From: Purshia tridentata
Taxonomy: Eukaryota; Streptophyta; Magnoliopsida; Rosales; Rosaceae
Assembly (NCBI GenBank): GCA_003254885.1
Contig: QANT01006363.1
Coordinates: 1-28,709, forward strand
Length of the DNA stretch: 28,709 nt
Direction: 5' to 3'
Below the pieces are notes generated by a model. The model was not told the origin of the DNA and did not search any database. It saw nothing but the letters and a program-made list of their open reading frames with translations. Of the stretch, positions 9,801-24,861 are shown piece by piece; position 1 is the first letter of the stretch, and each line of letters begins with the position of its first letter. Position numbers and translations under genes: made by a program.

Positions 9801-12770
9801 AGCCCTCTTGGCATTGTAGCGGAACTTATCAATAAAAGTCTGCAGATCAAAATAAAACATTTGAATGTCAAACAGAAGTTACTGTAATTCCAAAAACATG
9901 CCAGAGAAAAGGAAACAAGAAGATGAAGAAGAGCAAGCACTTAAACATCTGAAAGACATAATTATCTATCCTTATGATCTTAAACAGAAAGCTACATGCA
10001 TAGAGTGAAATCTAACTGCTGTATACATCAAGAAAATAAGAAAAATGATAATAGTATCCTTTTGTCATTAGCTACAGTGAAGGACCTGCATATGAGCTCT
10101 TGAACGCTCGTTGGACTCAAAAGCTTTCTGTTGGTTCTTGAGTTGTTCCATTCGTGTCCTCTCATATGTATCATAGTTTCCCTTGTAAGCATTCAATTTT
10201 TGCCCATGAAGATGAAGAATGTCGGTAACTACCTGAAAAAATACAGAACATAAAATGAGGGATACCAAAAATATTGTATGTGTTACAGAAATTGTACCAA
10301 TTAATACTGCATTTGATATGATCAAATGACAAATAAGGCACACAAGTAAGTTACCGTGTTCAAGAATTCTCTAGCATGAGAAACAACTATACATGTTTTT
10401 GGCCATTTCACCAGGTAAGCCTCCAGCCAGAGGACAGCATGAAGATCAAGATGGTTCTGAAAAGAGAAGAATAAACATAAGGGAAAAAATGAAGACTTTG
10501 CGCCAAATTTAAAGAATAATACGAAAATCCTAAAAGGGTATGAATAACACACTGTGGGTTCATCAAGTAGTAATAAATCAGGCTCTATAAACAGGGCACG
10601 AGCAAGAGCTATTCGCATTCGCCATCCTCCAGAAAATGTTTTAGTTGCTTTTCTCTGCATCTCTGGAGAGAAACTAAGACCCTGTAAAATTCCTAGTCAG
10701 AGAAAAATGAACAAGCTGACAAGTAATACTGCAGCTAAATATACAAGTTCCTTTCTCAACTTAGAGGACATTCCATACATCACACATGCACATTTAATGC
10801 ACACAGCCAGAGCAACTCTCCAAATTTACTTGAATGGCATGGTTCAATGCCAGCAGGCAGGATTTTCTGTTTCATTAGTTACTTAGTATTGTGAGCTTGG
10901 TGATTTATACCATTATTCAAAAATTCAGCATAAGAGCAATAAAATTTAAAGGTAGAATTAAGTCAGCCTGAATCATCATAATTTTTCATGTTTAAGACCA
11001 AGCTTAAGTCAAGCAGACACTTCTAGGTCGATAGAGCTATAAATGGAGAACTGACCGCAAGAATGGAAGCCGCACGTGACTCTGCAGAATCAGCATCAAT
11101 TAACTCAAGCCTTTTGTATATCTCCTGAAGCCTTCGTCCAATGGCATCTTTGTCAATTTCCCCATTGCTTTTTTCCGTTCCATCCTCAAACTCCATTTCT
11201 CTCTTCAGATTATAACAAGAGCATATAAACATTAAATCCATCAAGAAAACGAAAAAAAAAAACTTGAAAGCTAGCAACTCTCCTCAGTATGTATTCAACC
11301 TGTTGAGTGACGAGGCGAGCTTCTTCTTCCAAAAGCTTACTTCTTTCAACATCAGTATTAAGAACACATTGCAAGGCTGATGAATCATCCCCCGCCACTT
11401 CTTGCTCCACATGCAATATTTGACAGTTCTTAGGAATGCCATCAATGGCATGCATAGCCAAGTACCTCAGAAATGTTGTTTTCCCTGTACCGTTTCTTCC
11501 AACTAGGCCTGCATGAATTGCAGCACAATATCTTAAGTCAATGCCAAGTGAAAACTTATTATTACAACTACAACATTGTTCAACAACCGTAGAGTTAGAG
11601 ATTAAAAAATACATGTAAAATGTCCCTCTCAACTTGAAAATCAAATCGAGAGCATCTTAATCCATTGAAAAGCAAACTCACCATAATGCCTTCCGAAAGA
11701 AAGTGTTATTGAACCATCCACAATTAGTTCACGGCCGCCCACAGAAACATTGAAGTTCTCCAGACGTATATCCTTGACATTTGGTCCACCACCACTATCA
11801 TGATTAACACATACAACAGGCATTCCTGCCCTTACCGCTTCCATTTCTGCTAAATGTATTTGATATTGTTGCTGCATAATAAAAAAGATAAATTTTAGAA
11901 GAACAAAACTAAACCAATGTTTCAACCACGTAAATCATCAAAATGAATAATGACCTAGCACAGATTAAGAAATAAACCCTCGCATAAGCAGTAGGATATA
12001 ACAAGTAATATACTAAACTCCTACCAATTTCATTGACGTGATCATATCTTACACATAAACCTTACCTCTCTTTGGCGCTCATCCTTCCTCTTTCGTCTTT
12101 CGATTTTAGCTCGGTCACGTTCAGTTAGCACGGGGCCATCAAACACCTCGGGGGCCTTCTTCTTCGGAGCTTCCTCCTCATCCATCCCATCATTCATTCT
12201 TACTGGTGCTGCAAGGCTCCGTACAGCCGGTCTAGCCTTAACCAACCCATGCTTCCCAAACTTTTCGGATATTTTACTACAAACCTATCATATACATCCA
12301 TAAATGTCAAAACAATACAAATCAAAATCGAAAAAACTAGTTTCATCTCAACCACGTCTAAATCATAAGTGTCTTACTTAGCTGACAACATTAAGCCTAC
12401 AAATCCAAAACTCAATCTTTCAATCAGATTCGAAACAAAGAACTCTTAAAATTAATCAAATTAAGTTACACTCTAAGCTAATTACCTAACCAAATTTACT
12501 TTCTTTCCGACAATTATTTCTGAGCTACCAAACGGACCAAATGAAATGAGAGGGAAAAACCAGACTCACCAAGCGACACTCGGCGAAATCGCTGACGCAG
12601 CCAGCGCCGACGAGAAGCTCGCCGAGAGCGTCGAAAGCGCCTTCTCCGTCGTCGCCGAAATCGAAGTCCTCGTCGGCGAGGACGTTGACGATGTAGTCGA
12701 TTATGGGCTGGTCCACGTCCTCGGCCCTCCGGCCCAGCACTTCGTGGACCACTGAGCTTGCCACCGTCAT
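6841..12770 (-). CDS. ABCF3: ABC transporter F family member 3 (GCN20-type), 18 exons, 712 aa
   Basis: This is a soluble twin-ATPase without membrane segments. GCN20-type proteins work with GCN1 at ribosomes to activate the eIF2alpha kinase GCN2. The Arabidopsis orthologue is linked to stomatal immunity and root growth. Coding exons by splice signals and frame: 12770-12570, 12284-12066, 11871-11682, 11508-11300, 11202-11056, 10681-10553, 10456-10355, 10232-10086, 9839-9777, 9584-9538, 9409-9350, 9168-9086, 8845-8751, 8398-8312, 7725-7638, 7396-7311, 7163-7101, 6963-6841 (TAG). They join without a frame break. NBD1: Walker A GRNGTGKT (207-214), signature FSGGWR (338-343), LLLLDEPT (358-365). 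A basic linker follows (about 400-470). NBD2: Walker A GPNGIGKS (535-542), LSGGQ (621-625), [10 protein letters not shown] (642-651), H-loop His675. The first NBD has SGGWR in place of SGGQ, as is usual for this family. The length matches the Arabidopsis protein (about 715 aa). No in-frame ATG precedes 12770. Confidence 0.96.
9271..9336. repeat. GA-rich tract with an 11-G run in ABCF3 intron 11
   Basis: AG repeats interrupted by GGAAGAG and a run of eleven G (9321-9331) form a 65-bp all-purine stretch apart from one T. In the ABCF3 sense direction it is a pyrimidine tract that begins about 14 bases after the intron's 5' splice site (donor at 9349-9348). Confidence 0.9.
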
Positions 12771-13399
12771 TCTCCGAGTTCGAATTAAATTTTTTGTAAA
12801 GAACAGATGGTTCACTGCGCAGAGGTTTTGCGGAGATTGAAGAAAAACGATAAAAAGCTCGGCGCTAAACCTTTAACTATCTCTCGCTAGGAAGGAGTAG
12901 AGTGTTCGGTATACGACGGCGTTTCGGTGAAGCTTAATGTTTGTTTGCTGGATACGTGGTAATCTTACGCCGGGGCGGGAATGACTAACGACCAGTGCGG
13001 GAGTAATGGATTCTTGGGGCAGTGTCAATATGGGTCAGGTCCGACTCGCTGGTCCGAATTTTTCGGGTTTACACCTTGAAAAACTGAATCGGCTCATTTT
13101 TATAGTAACAGGCCTGACCTTACAGGAAATTAGATTTTTAATTAATAGCGCAAGTTATTCTAAGTATTCTTAATTATTAAGTTAACTATCTTTAATTTAT
13201 TTGACAATAATCAACTGAAATGTTTGCGTTATTTTGATGACCAACTACTGAATTCTTTTATATATTTGTGTTATTTGACAATATTCTATTGAAGTAATAT
13301 AAATATTTCAGTAAATTATTGTCGAATAACTTAAGAGTGGTCAACTCAGTAATGGAGGAAAATAATAATTTAGCATTAATGGCAAAAGAAACAATTTAA

Positions 13400-14280
13400 C
13401 ATGTAATTCCTCTTAGATATAACCTACCATTTGGGGTTCTATTTTCATTTGGGTACCCCATATGGCCCCAAAATGGTACAAATACCAAATGTTTTTATGT
13501 TACTCCAATAAGGAGGTTCTATTTCACGTCCAAATTGAAAATGAAACTTATAGTTTATACCAAAAAGAATAAGGGTCTGTTTGGCACTGCTTCTTAGAAG
13601 CGCTTTTCCTGTAAGCAATTCTACAAATAAGCACATACAAATTTTTATAAAAATTTTAAGTGGTTCATGCAAAATCACTTAAAGTGCTTTTTGATGAAAG
13701 CACCTATCATGTGCTTATCAAAAAACTTTTTAAAAGCGCTTTTATAACTCAGAAGTAATTATATATTTTTGTCAAATGCTAGTAAAAGTACTTTTATTAA
13801 TCTAAAAACACTTTTGATAATTCTAAAAGCACTGCCAAACGAATCTTGAAAGAAACTAGTACTCCAAAAAACACTTCTCATTATATATGATACGATACCA
13901 AAATTGGAAATCGCTATTTTAATTAAAATTTTTAATAAAAAACTAATAAATATATGAAGGCCAACTAATCGACTCTTATGAACGATCGATCAACTTGATC
14001 AATCATTGACTTTGAAAAAAACAAAAGGCGTTGCACCTAACATTCTTATAGATCGAGAAAGTCAAATTTATGTGATTTTGTCGACCGAATCTCACAACTT
14101 TTCCAAAATGTTACAAAAACCATTTCCATTTTTTGTTCCATACTTGGTACTTAAAATGGTCCATTTTCATTTTGGTAGCTCTCCATTTCTTTCATTAGGT
14201 ATGGTCCTTTGACTTGGGGTTTCAAAATGAACATATAACCCCTAAATTGGCATCTGTTGAGGATGTTCTAAGAAGCATAA
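13400..14280. mobile_element. Candidate non-autonomous DNA transposon with long degenerate inverted repeats
   Basis: The segment 13427-13460 (CCATTTGGGGTTC..., ending GGTACCCCA) is matched in inverted orientation by 14215-14250, with roughly three quarters of positions alike when read by eye. Outside these, CCTCTTAGAT on the left corresponds to the reverse complement CCTCAACAGATG on the right. That word is like the 'catctccaaca' ends of widespread plant MITEs. No transposase is encoded. A shorter element (13572-13847) sits inside. Exact ends and target duplication were not determined. Confidence 0.4.
13572..13847. mobile_element. MITE-like element with GTTTGGCA inverted ends, about 276 bp
   Basis: The left end GGGTCTGTTTGGCACTGCTT matches the reverse complement of the right end (AGATTCGTTTGGCAGTGCTT) at 15 of 20 positions. 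The interior repeats AAAGCGCTTTT / AAAGTGCTTTTTG-type words in both orientations, giving the whole element hairpin potential. No coding capacity is present. The ends and the internal 'agcgctttt' palindromes are typical of hAT-like plant MITEs. A flanking 8-bp duplication is only imperfect (AAAGAATA against AAAGAAAC), suggesting an old insertion. Confidence 0.7.
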
Positions 14281-15083
14281 CACAAGTTTTTGGTTGCTAA
14301 AAATGAGAATAGAGATGGAGTGCATGTGCTTCTGAAAAAATAAAAGAAGAAAGTATAACACATAAGTCCATTTCCATTTGATTGAGTTTTTAAAATTACA
14401 TGGAAGCATTTTCATACCTTGAATTACAAACGAATTTATGTTTTTATATCATCATAAAGTTATGGCCCGCTATCATTTATGATCATATTAATTATGTTAC
14501 GAGCACGATAATGTGCGATAATTCATAATCATATGGGGGATCTTGCCTTGGTCATGTAGACAATTATGTGTTCACCAAGTTTCACCACACTAATCCTGTA
14601 ACTTAATTCTGATCGATTATCATCATCAATCCATAGGTAGCTTCATTTCAGAGTTCCGAAGTTAGACCAAACTTCAAAGAGTCAAAGTCAAACTGATTGA
14701 CTTCTAACCTCCAAATCATCCCCCGTTCGGCACGCGTCCAGTCATAGTTCCACCTCAGCTTCAAAGTCGGAGCCTTTATACGTGTCAAACCCGCAAGACC
14801 ATGACCCGTCCAGACCCTCCAGAGGTCCGGGAGCTCAGGCCTTAACTCCCAAAACCACAAGAAACAATTTCCAATATCCCAAACACAAGGCCACGAACCT
14901 CTCTCCTCCATTGTTCACATCACCAAGGCTTACTCTTTAAGCTCTCTAATTCTCTCAGCCAAGAAGGTGAGTCAAAAAACTCCAATTCGTTTAAATTTTG
15001 CTCGTAAGGCGATGAGTTTTCCAACTTTTTCGTGAATTTTGGATTTTTGTTTTTCTAAGGGTGTAGAGGAAGTGTTGAAGGAG

Positions 15084-18000
15084 ATGAGGCTGCTGAAGGT
15101 GGCGACGTGCAATTTGAACCAATGGGCTATGGACTTCGATTGCAATTTGACGAACATCAAGGAATCGATAGCAAAGGCTAAAGAGGCTGAGGCTGTGATT
15201 CGGCTTGGTCCTGAGCTTGAGATTCCCGGCTATGGCTGCGAAGACCATTTCCTCGAGCTCGATACTGTTACTCATGCGTAAGTTCTTTGTGTTTCTTTTG
15301 TTTAGTTATTTAAATTGCATAGACTGTCAGTGTCAACTAAAGCTATTTGATGACTGATTCATGCAATTATAGTAAACTTATGTTAAACAATAGAAATGAC
15401 ATCATTTTGGTCTCATTTGTGGATAAATTTTGTGCTAAAAGTTATTGATGCGTAAAGTTTAACGCTTTTCGGGAAACGTGCTTGTTGCAGATGGGAATGC
15501 TTGAAAGAGCTATTAGTTGGGGATTGGACTGATGGCATGTTGTGCAGCTTTGGGATGCCTGTGATCAAAGGGTCGGAGCGTTACAATTGTCAAATTCTTT
15601 GTATGAACAGAAAGATTATCATGATACGCCCCAAGATGTGGCTTGCGAATGATGGAAATTACAGGGAACTTCGGTGGTTTACAGCATGGAAACAAAGAGA
15701 CCAACTTGTGGACTTCCAGCTGCCGAATGAAATTTCCGAGGCTTTATCACAGGAATCGGTGCCTTTTGGTTATGGGTACATTCAGTTTTTGGACACGTAA
15801 GTGCTATTGTTGTTGGCTCCATTCCTGTTGCTGTTAGCCGGAATAATACATTTGTGTATCATATGTTGCTTGTGTAGTTCTATGTAATGAAAGGTAGGAT
15901 TGGCTAGGTGAGATTGAATTATTAGAAAAAATTAGTGCCACAATTTCCTTGAAGGTTGTCTTTAGGATAATTCCTCAGAAATGGATTAACATTGAGGTAA
16001 CTAATCAATGCATGGTCATTTTAAGATTAAATTTTGTTGCGGACTTTGCAGTTGTCTACATTTTAAAAATAACATATTTTGAGGGGTTTGTTTTGTGCAC
16101 AAGAAGTAGTCTATCCCATAGCTGCATAGCTGAAATGTGTTTCATTACAACACCATACAGCACACAGATGGGTCCAACACCTGCCTTAGTGTCGCAGGAG
16201 TTGTGAGCTTTAATTCAAATCAGCATAGCATTTTTTCTATAATCAATTTCTGACTCTGTCACTCCTATAAGCTGATGTTTGTTGAAATTCTAAATCTTAA
16301 GCATTGTTCCCTTATTAGAGCTGTTGCGGCTGAAGTTTGTGAAGAGCTTTTTACTCCTGTTCCTCCTCATGCTGATCTTGCATTGAATGGGGTTGAAGTG
16401 TTTATGAATGCAAGTGGAAGTCATCACCAACTAAGAAAGCTTGATATTCGTCTTCGTGCTTTTATTGGTGCCACTCACACTCGTGGAGGGGTGTACATGT
16501 ACAGCAATCACCAAGGGTGTGATGGTGGTCGCCTTTACTATGGTACATGACAATATCTTATTTTTATTTTTTATGCATTATTGTTTGGTATAATATACCT
16601 TTCAGCACTGCATATGTTAATGTGAGGACATAATACCGTTTCCATGGTGATCTATTTGGTCTATCTCTTCTGGAAGCTCCTTTTGGAATTAATAAAGAGT
16701 TCTTGTAATTAAATTATTGTTATGTGATGAATAATGTCATTTGTTTGTTGAACTATGGTTGATTTGTATCAGATGGATGTGCTTCTGTTGTTGTAAATGG
16801 AGATCTGGTTGCCCAAGGCTCACAATTTTCTTTGAAGGATGTTGAGGTTGTGATTGCTCAAATTGATTTAGAAGCGGTATGCAATTTTTGCACTGCTTTT
16901 ATGTGCAGGAGTGTGTTTGTGTCTGCAGGTTTATTTAGAGTTTAATCTAAGTCACAATGTTTTTTTTATACCACTACATAATTAAACTGTCAAAGCACAC
17001 GTACTTGGTTAGTCATTTTGTTAAATTTAGATTTCTTCTTTTAATATAGAGTTCTGGAATTTCTTACTTTACTTCACTTGCTTTTGTCTTTATGGCAGGT
17101 TGCTAGTCTCAGAGGATCTATAAGTAGCTTCCAAGAGCAAGCAAGCTGCAAAACCAGGGTTCCTTCAGTGGAGGCTCGATACAACCTTTGTCAGTCTTTT
17201 AATCTGAAAATGTGCCTTTCTAGTCCACTTAAGGTTGGTTCCAGTCCTAGCAAGGACCAATCAAGTAGTTGGGGTTAGTGATTTGTTATGAAGTTGAAGA
17301 AAAGCCTTTGATTTTACAGTCTTGGTTCATCAGGAGATTGCCTAGTAATTATCTTGGTTTTTTGGTTACATATTTCTTTATTTTTTTTTACAGCCAGACC
17401 GAATCTTACAATACCACAAAAATTTTATGCTTTAACTTGGTTTTTTGGCAGAGTTTAAATTTAATTTCACCTGGAAATTCTAGTAATCTGGATAACCTGT
17501 GTTCTTTTGACAACATTTATCAAACTATGGGTTTAATTGATCAAGCACCCGGCATTTATAGTTGAACATAATTTATATTTGCAGATTAAGTATCACTCAC
17601 CTGAGGAGGAAATAGCCTTTGGTCCTGGTTGCTGGTTATGGGACTATTTGAGAAGAAGTGGAGCCTCTGGCTTTCTGCTTCCCCTTTCTGGTGGAGCAGA
17701 TAGCTCCTCTGTAGCCGCTATAGTTGGCTGCATGTGCCAGCTTGTTGTAAAAGGTTAGTTTTACTATATTCAACTATAGTTTCATTTTTGTGCCATTGAC
17801 ACTTGGGCTGCATGCTGCATCATATGTAAGGCCATTTATTTTTCGATGGATGCATGGGGTCTGTAACCATTACTTAACAGGCTTATGTGAAACGTTGAAT
17901 GTATTGGATTGTTGGCCTGGCATACTCTGTCGTTATAGAAATTACATATGCCACATTTAGACCATACTTTTTCAAGTAAATTTAAGCAAGCTTACTCACA

Positions 18001-20249
18001 GCATAATCCTTAGTCATCAAACCAGTGTCTTAGGTTGGGGGAGTGAACGTAGAGGTATCAGATAGTCTCTCGTTTGAATCTGTAGAAGTAGTCAGGGTTC
18101 AGCAGAGGCAGAAGAAACACCTCTTTCTTATCTTACCATGAAACGTCTAAAGTGTTATCCTTTGAATATATATCATTTATTTGTAATGCACTCTTGTATG
18201 CAGACATTGCAAATGGGGATGAACAAGTCAAAGCTGATGCAATACGGATTGGACAGTACACTGATGGACAGTATCCTACTGATAGCAGAGAATTTGCAAA
18301 ACGCATATTTTATACCGTTTTCATGGGTTCTGAAAACAGGTGGGTTAATGTACCCAAATACTTTTTCCTTTTGTGGGTTGTGTGCTGTTGTTTTCTTTGT
18401 CTTGCACAATAATTTGTGGGCTTTAACAAGGTTGGTTTCTTGCAGTTCTGAAGCCACAAAGACACGGGCAAAGGTTCTAGCAGATGAAATTGGCTCATGG
18501 CATCTTGATGTTTGCATAGATAGTGTTCTTTCCTCACTTTTGTCGTTGTTTCAAACACTAACAGGAAAACGACCACGATACAAGGTAAAATTGTCTAACT
18601 TCAAAGTCCCCCTTCCTTTCCGGTGTGTTTATTTCTGTGTGGGTAATGGTAATGGGGATTTGACCATAATCACATTAGAAATTTTAAAAATTTTGCTTAA
18701 ATTGATTCTTTGACCTGGTTTTCTTTGGCAGGTAGATGGAGGATCTAACGTTGAGAACTTGGGTTTGCAAAACATTCAAGCTCGAATCAGGATGGTGTTT
18801 GCTTTTATGTTTGCATCGCTCCTGCCGTGGGTTCATAACAAACCTGGTTTTTATCTTGTTTTGGGTAGCTCCAATGTAGATGAAGGATTGCGTGGTTACC
18901 TTACCAAGGTACTGTACAATTTTAACATATGGTAGGACTTAAATGTTGCCTTCTAACTGTGGATTTGATTGATAATCCTTGTCTTCTGGAACTTTTTATT
19001 TTATTTTTTTGAGCTCTGCTTCCACTTGTTGTGTATGGTAATAAATTGTATTACTTGTGGACAGTTCGTCTTATCCTAATAATCTTTATATACATAGTAG
19101 TTTGTCTGTAACTTAGTACTCACCTTTTTTCTTGCACAGTATGACTGCAGCTCAGCAGATATAAATCCAATAGGAAGCATCAGTAAGCAGGACCTTCGGA
19201 CATTTCTGCGATGGGGTGCCATCCATCTTGGTTACGCGTCCTTGGCAGAAGTTGAAGCAGCTCCACCCACTGCTGAACTGGAACCTATTCGTTCCAATTA
19301 TAGTCAGGTAATAATTCGACTTACCTATTCAACTGCACTATTCAGTAATTTCTCTTCAAATGTATTTTTCTTCCTGGAACATGCCAAATATAACAGAGGA
19401 GTAATCATGTAAAATATTCTCTTCTTCTGTCGTACCCAAAAGAGAGAGGTGAATCTAATACTGCGTTCTGTGTGAACAGCTGGATGAAGTGGACATGGGA
19501 ATGACATATGAGGAGCTCTCAGTCTATGGAAGGTTGCGGAAAATTTTCCGCTGTGGTCCCATATCTATGTTCAAGGTTTGTCTGATGCTTTATCATGTTT
19601 CTCTTCCTCAATGGCTTTTATGGAGACCACTGGAGTAGCAAGTGTTGGTCCGCACCCAATTTCTGCAATTAAACAGATTTTTGACATGGAATTCTCATAG
19701 GACATATTTTTGCATTATCAATTCTATAAAGTTGTGGGAATCTATTGCAGTCATCTTATGAGTTCGGTCCTGATTCCCTTGTTACAGAACCTCTGCTTCA
19801 GATGGGGTGCAACATTGACTCCACAACAGGTGGCTGAGAAAGTGAAGCACTTTTTCAAGTACTACTCCATTAATCGACACAAAATGACTGTATTAACACC
19901 TTCTTATCATGCTGAGGTATACTTTAGAAACTAAGTACAGACTAAAATATTCTGAGTTGTGAAGCTTCTACAAGAATACTATAATATACCCTATAAACAC
20001 TTGTGCATATTTAACTTCATGCAGAGTTATTCACCAGAGGATAATAGGTTTGATCTTCGACAATTTCTATACAATGCAAGATGGCCATATCAGTTCCGAA
20101 AGATTGATGATCTTGTAAATGAGTTAAATGGTGACAGAGTTCATATAGAAGGATCAAGTGACCAAGACAAGTTGGGAGATACTTCACAAGGTGGAGGTGG
20201 GATGGGAGTTGTGGCGGCAGGCTCAGGCAATCCAAATGTTGGACTCTAG
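15084..20249 (+). CDS. NADS: Glutamine-dependent NAD+ synthetase, 13 exons, 733 aa
   Basis: It catalyses the last step of NAD+ synthesis: nicotinic acid adenine dinucleotide + ATP + glutamine give NAD+, AMP, PPi and glutamate, in the cytosol. Exons: 15084-15277, 15491-15796, 16319-16542, 16773-16876, 17099-17233, 17585-17753, 18204-18339, 18446-18584, 18732-18908, 19140-19307, 19480-19575, 19788-19916, 20025-20249 (TAG). The frame is unbroken. The N-terminal nitrilase-like glutaminase domain carries a Glu-Lys-Cys triad at Glu44 (GPELE), Lys113 (IRPKM) and Cys174 (AAEVCEEL), each one residue before its human counterpart. The C-terminal ATP-pyrophosphatase domain has the P-loop SGGADSS (356-362), then [21 protein letters not shown] and CGPISMFK. 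The start was chosen because [15 protein letters not shown] matches the family N-terminus; no extension for an organelle is seen. The length is close to the Arabidopsis enzyme (725 aa). Confidence 0.97.
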
Positions 20250-20409
20250 TTATTTTCTCTTTTTCTGAAAAAAAAAAAATGATAAGCTATTGAGCAGAAA
20301 GATACCTATGCTATTTTCTAGCTCACACTTTTTTCTTTTTTCTGGGTAAGAAAATTAGTATCAACTTTCACCACTCGTGCAAGGTTACTGTATATTCTTT
20401 CATTGATTT

Positions 20410-20415
20410 AATAAA
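20410..20415 (+). terminator. Poly(A) signal of NAD+ synthetase
   Basis: AATAAA stands 161 bases after the stop codon in a T-rich context, a normal distance for a plant 3'UTR. Confidence 0.55.
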
Positions 20416-20618
20416 AGGATTCAGGTTATTCTTGGTTGCTGCTGGAATGTATTTATATTCACAAAATATGGGAATATTGCACGTGCATTTTTTCTAAGAA
20501 AAAAATACCATTCGATAATAAACTCCACCATGGGTTCTTGGCAATAACTGCCATAAGCACAGCAAAAACTTAGAAACCATTACAAAAACTAGTTTAAAAA
20601 ACTTCAGTATACAAATAT

Positions 20619-20622
20619 TGTG

Positions 20623-20659
<37 letters not shown>

Positions 20660-20661
20660 AG
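20619..20661. repeat. Compound microsatellite (TG)9-(AG)12
   Basis: A perfect TG run (20619-20637) is followed immediately by a perfect AG run (20638-20661). The length and purity make it a likely length-polymorphic marker. Confidence 0.95.
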
Positions 20662-20795
20662 TAAAATTTCAATACAAGGGATGTATAAATACTAAATAGG
20701 TAAATATTTCTAGTGATAGGGAAGTGTTTATATTTTTCCCCGCTTTTCTTGTCCAAATTCACGAAAACAAAAATAAATTCTCTGTACACTGAATT

Positions 20796-20833
20796 CTTTA
20801 TGATTTTTTTTTTTTGGGGCCATTACTTTATGA
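20796..20833. repeat. T12-GGGGCCATTA insert between CTTTATGA copies
   Basis: CTTTATGA occurs at 20796-20803 and 20826-20833. The 22 bases between are twelve T plus GGGGCCATTA. On the opposite strand this is a short head with GGCCCC followed by a poly(A) run, the same layout as at 270-320 and 1854-1943. Confidence 0.5.
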
Positions 20834-21272
20834 AGTGTTTATATACCCTGCAAAACACTAAAAACCCAAAATGCTTTCTAACTTATATTTCAAGTTTTCA
20901 ACTAAACATTAGAAAGAATGCATCTGATAATTTTTCAACACTGTCAAAGACTCAAAAGCACTCCCATTCCTAAATCTGCAAGTTCAAATCGCCATCTATG
21001 GTCAGAAGATAGTTTTAAGTATAGTTGAAAGCAACCAAACAAATCGAACTTGGAAAAGGTGTTCTTTATCAAAACGAAGCAAATTACAAGTACTAACAAA
21101 AAGACCTGATAATGTATCTCCACCCCAAAAACACAAGCCAAAGGAGAAGAAATTCTGTCTCCTTCAACTTCTACAATCAGGAAAATTACAGTGAAGTCTC
21201 CTTACCCTAAACCTATAATCTCTCATTTTCAGCTTCCACTCTCACAAGTGGTTAATAAAACTAATAGACTTT

Positions 21273-24630
<3,358 letters not shown>

Positions 24631-24754
24631 TACCGCCTCTGCAACTCTCTCGCTCTCTCTCTGTTTCTCTGTGATTCAGATACGGATGATGGCTTTGGCT
24701 TTGTAGCTTTTATGGTTTTCGTTTCTGAGTGTTAAACCGCGCGTGAGACTCAGC

Positions 24755-24761
24755 TTTTATA
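24755..24761 (-). promoter_or_regulatory. TATA box of BiP
   Basis: The minus strand reads TATAAAA 125 bases upstream of the BiP ATG, predicting transcription from about 24725 and a 5'UTR near 95 bases. A pyrimidine-rich CTCTCT stretch in the presumed leader (about 24643-24671 on the plus strand) is typical of highly expressed plant genes. Confidence 0.75.
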
Positions 24762-24835
24762 GAGGTGGGTTAACGTTTGCTGTCCGCATCTGCGACTGAG
24801 CGTCCGTTAGCAATTCGGGGAAACATGTCATATTT

Positions 24836-24851
24836 GGTGACGTGGACCAAT
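24836..24851 (-). promoter_or_regulatory. Composite unfolded-protein-response element (P-UPRE / ERSE-II)
   Basis: On the gene strand this reads ATTGGTCCACGTCACC. It contains ERSE-II (ATTGG-N2-CCACG) exactly and differs at one position from the plant P-UPRE described for Arabidopsis BiP promoters (ATTGGTCCACGTCATC). The other strand contains TGACGTGG, which fits the plant UPRE-I consensus TGACGTGR. It lies about 75 bases upstream of the TATA box. Known binders of such elements are bZIP28 and bZIP60 with NF-Y at the CCAAT part, so ER-stress induction of this gene is expected. A second CCAAT box lies at about 24875-24879. Confidence 0.85.
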
Positions 24852-24861
24852 CAGATATCAA

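Larger units (their letters stand above)
12771..15083. other. Divergent intergenic region between ABCF3 and NAD+ synthetase
   Basis: This holds both promoters, and I see no further gene. The ABCF3 side (12771-13010) is relatively GC-rich. The middle contains two nested inverted-repeat elements (about 13400-14280 and 13572-13847). The NAD+ synthetase side has a likely 5'UTR intron with donor at 14967 (AAGAAG/GTGAG) and acceptor ending at 15059, so transcription probably starts near 14900-14950. No clear TATA box was found for either gene. Confidence 0.6.
20250..21272. other. Convergent spacer: 3'UTRs of NAD+ synthetase and BiP
   Basis: No gene is supported. It contains the NAD+ synthetase poly(A) signal, a compound microsatellite and one poly(T) insertion flanked by CTTTATGA. 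The right part, from roughly 21000, probably belongs to the BiP 3'UTR. Confidence 0.6.

Noticed and set aside
12525-12815. Longer N-terminus for ABCF3 starting upstream of MTVASSVV
   Set aside because: The longer frame begins at GTG, not ATG. The first in-frame ATG at 12770 gives the usual family N-terminus.
18020-18110. Possible tRNA-derived SINE in NAD+ synthetase intron 6
   Set aside because: A TTTGAATC word resembles a pol III B box, but there is no clear A box at the right distance, no tail and no target-site duplication.
18138-18713. Plus-strand 191-codon frame in the NAD+ synthetase gene
   Set aside because: It runs through exon-intron borders in the wrong frame relative to the enzyme; the real exons here are 18204-18339 and 18446-18584.
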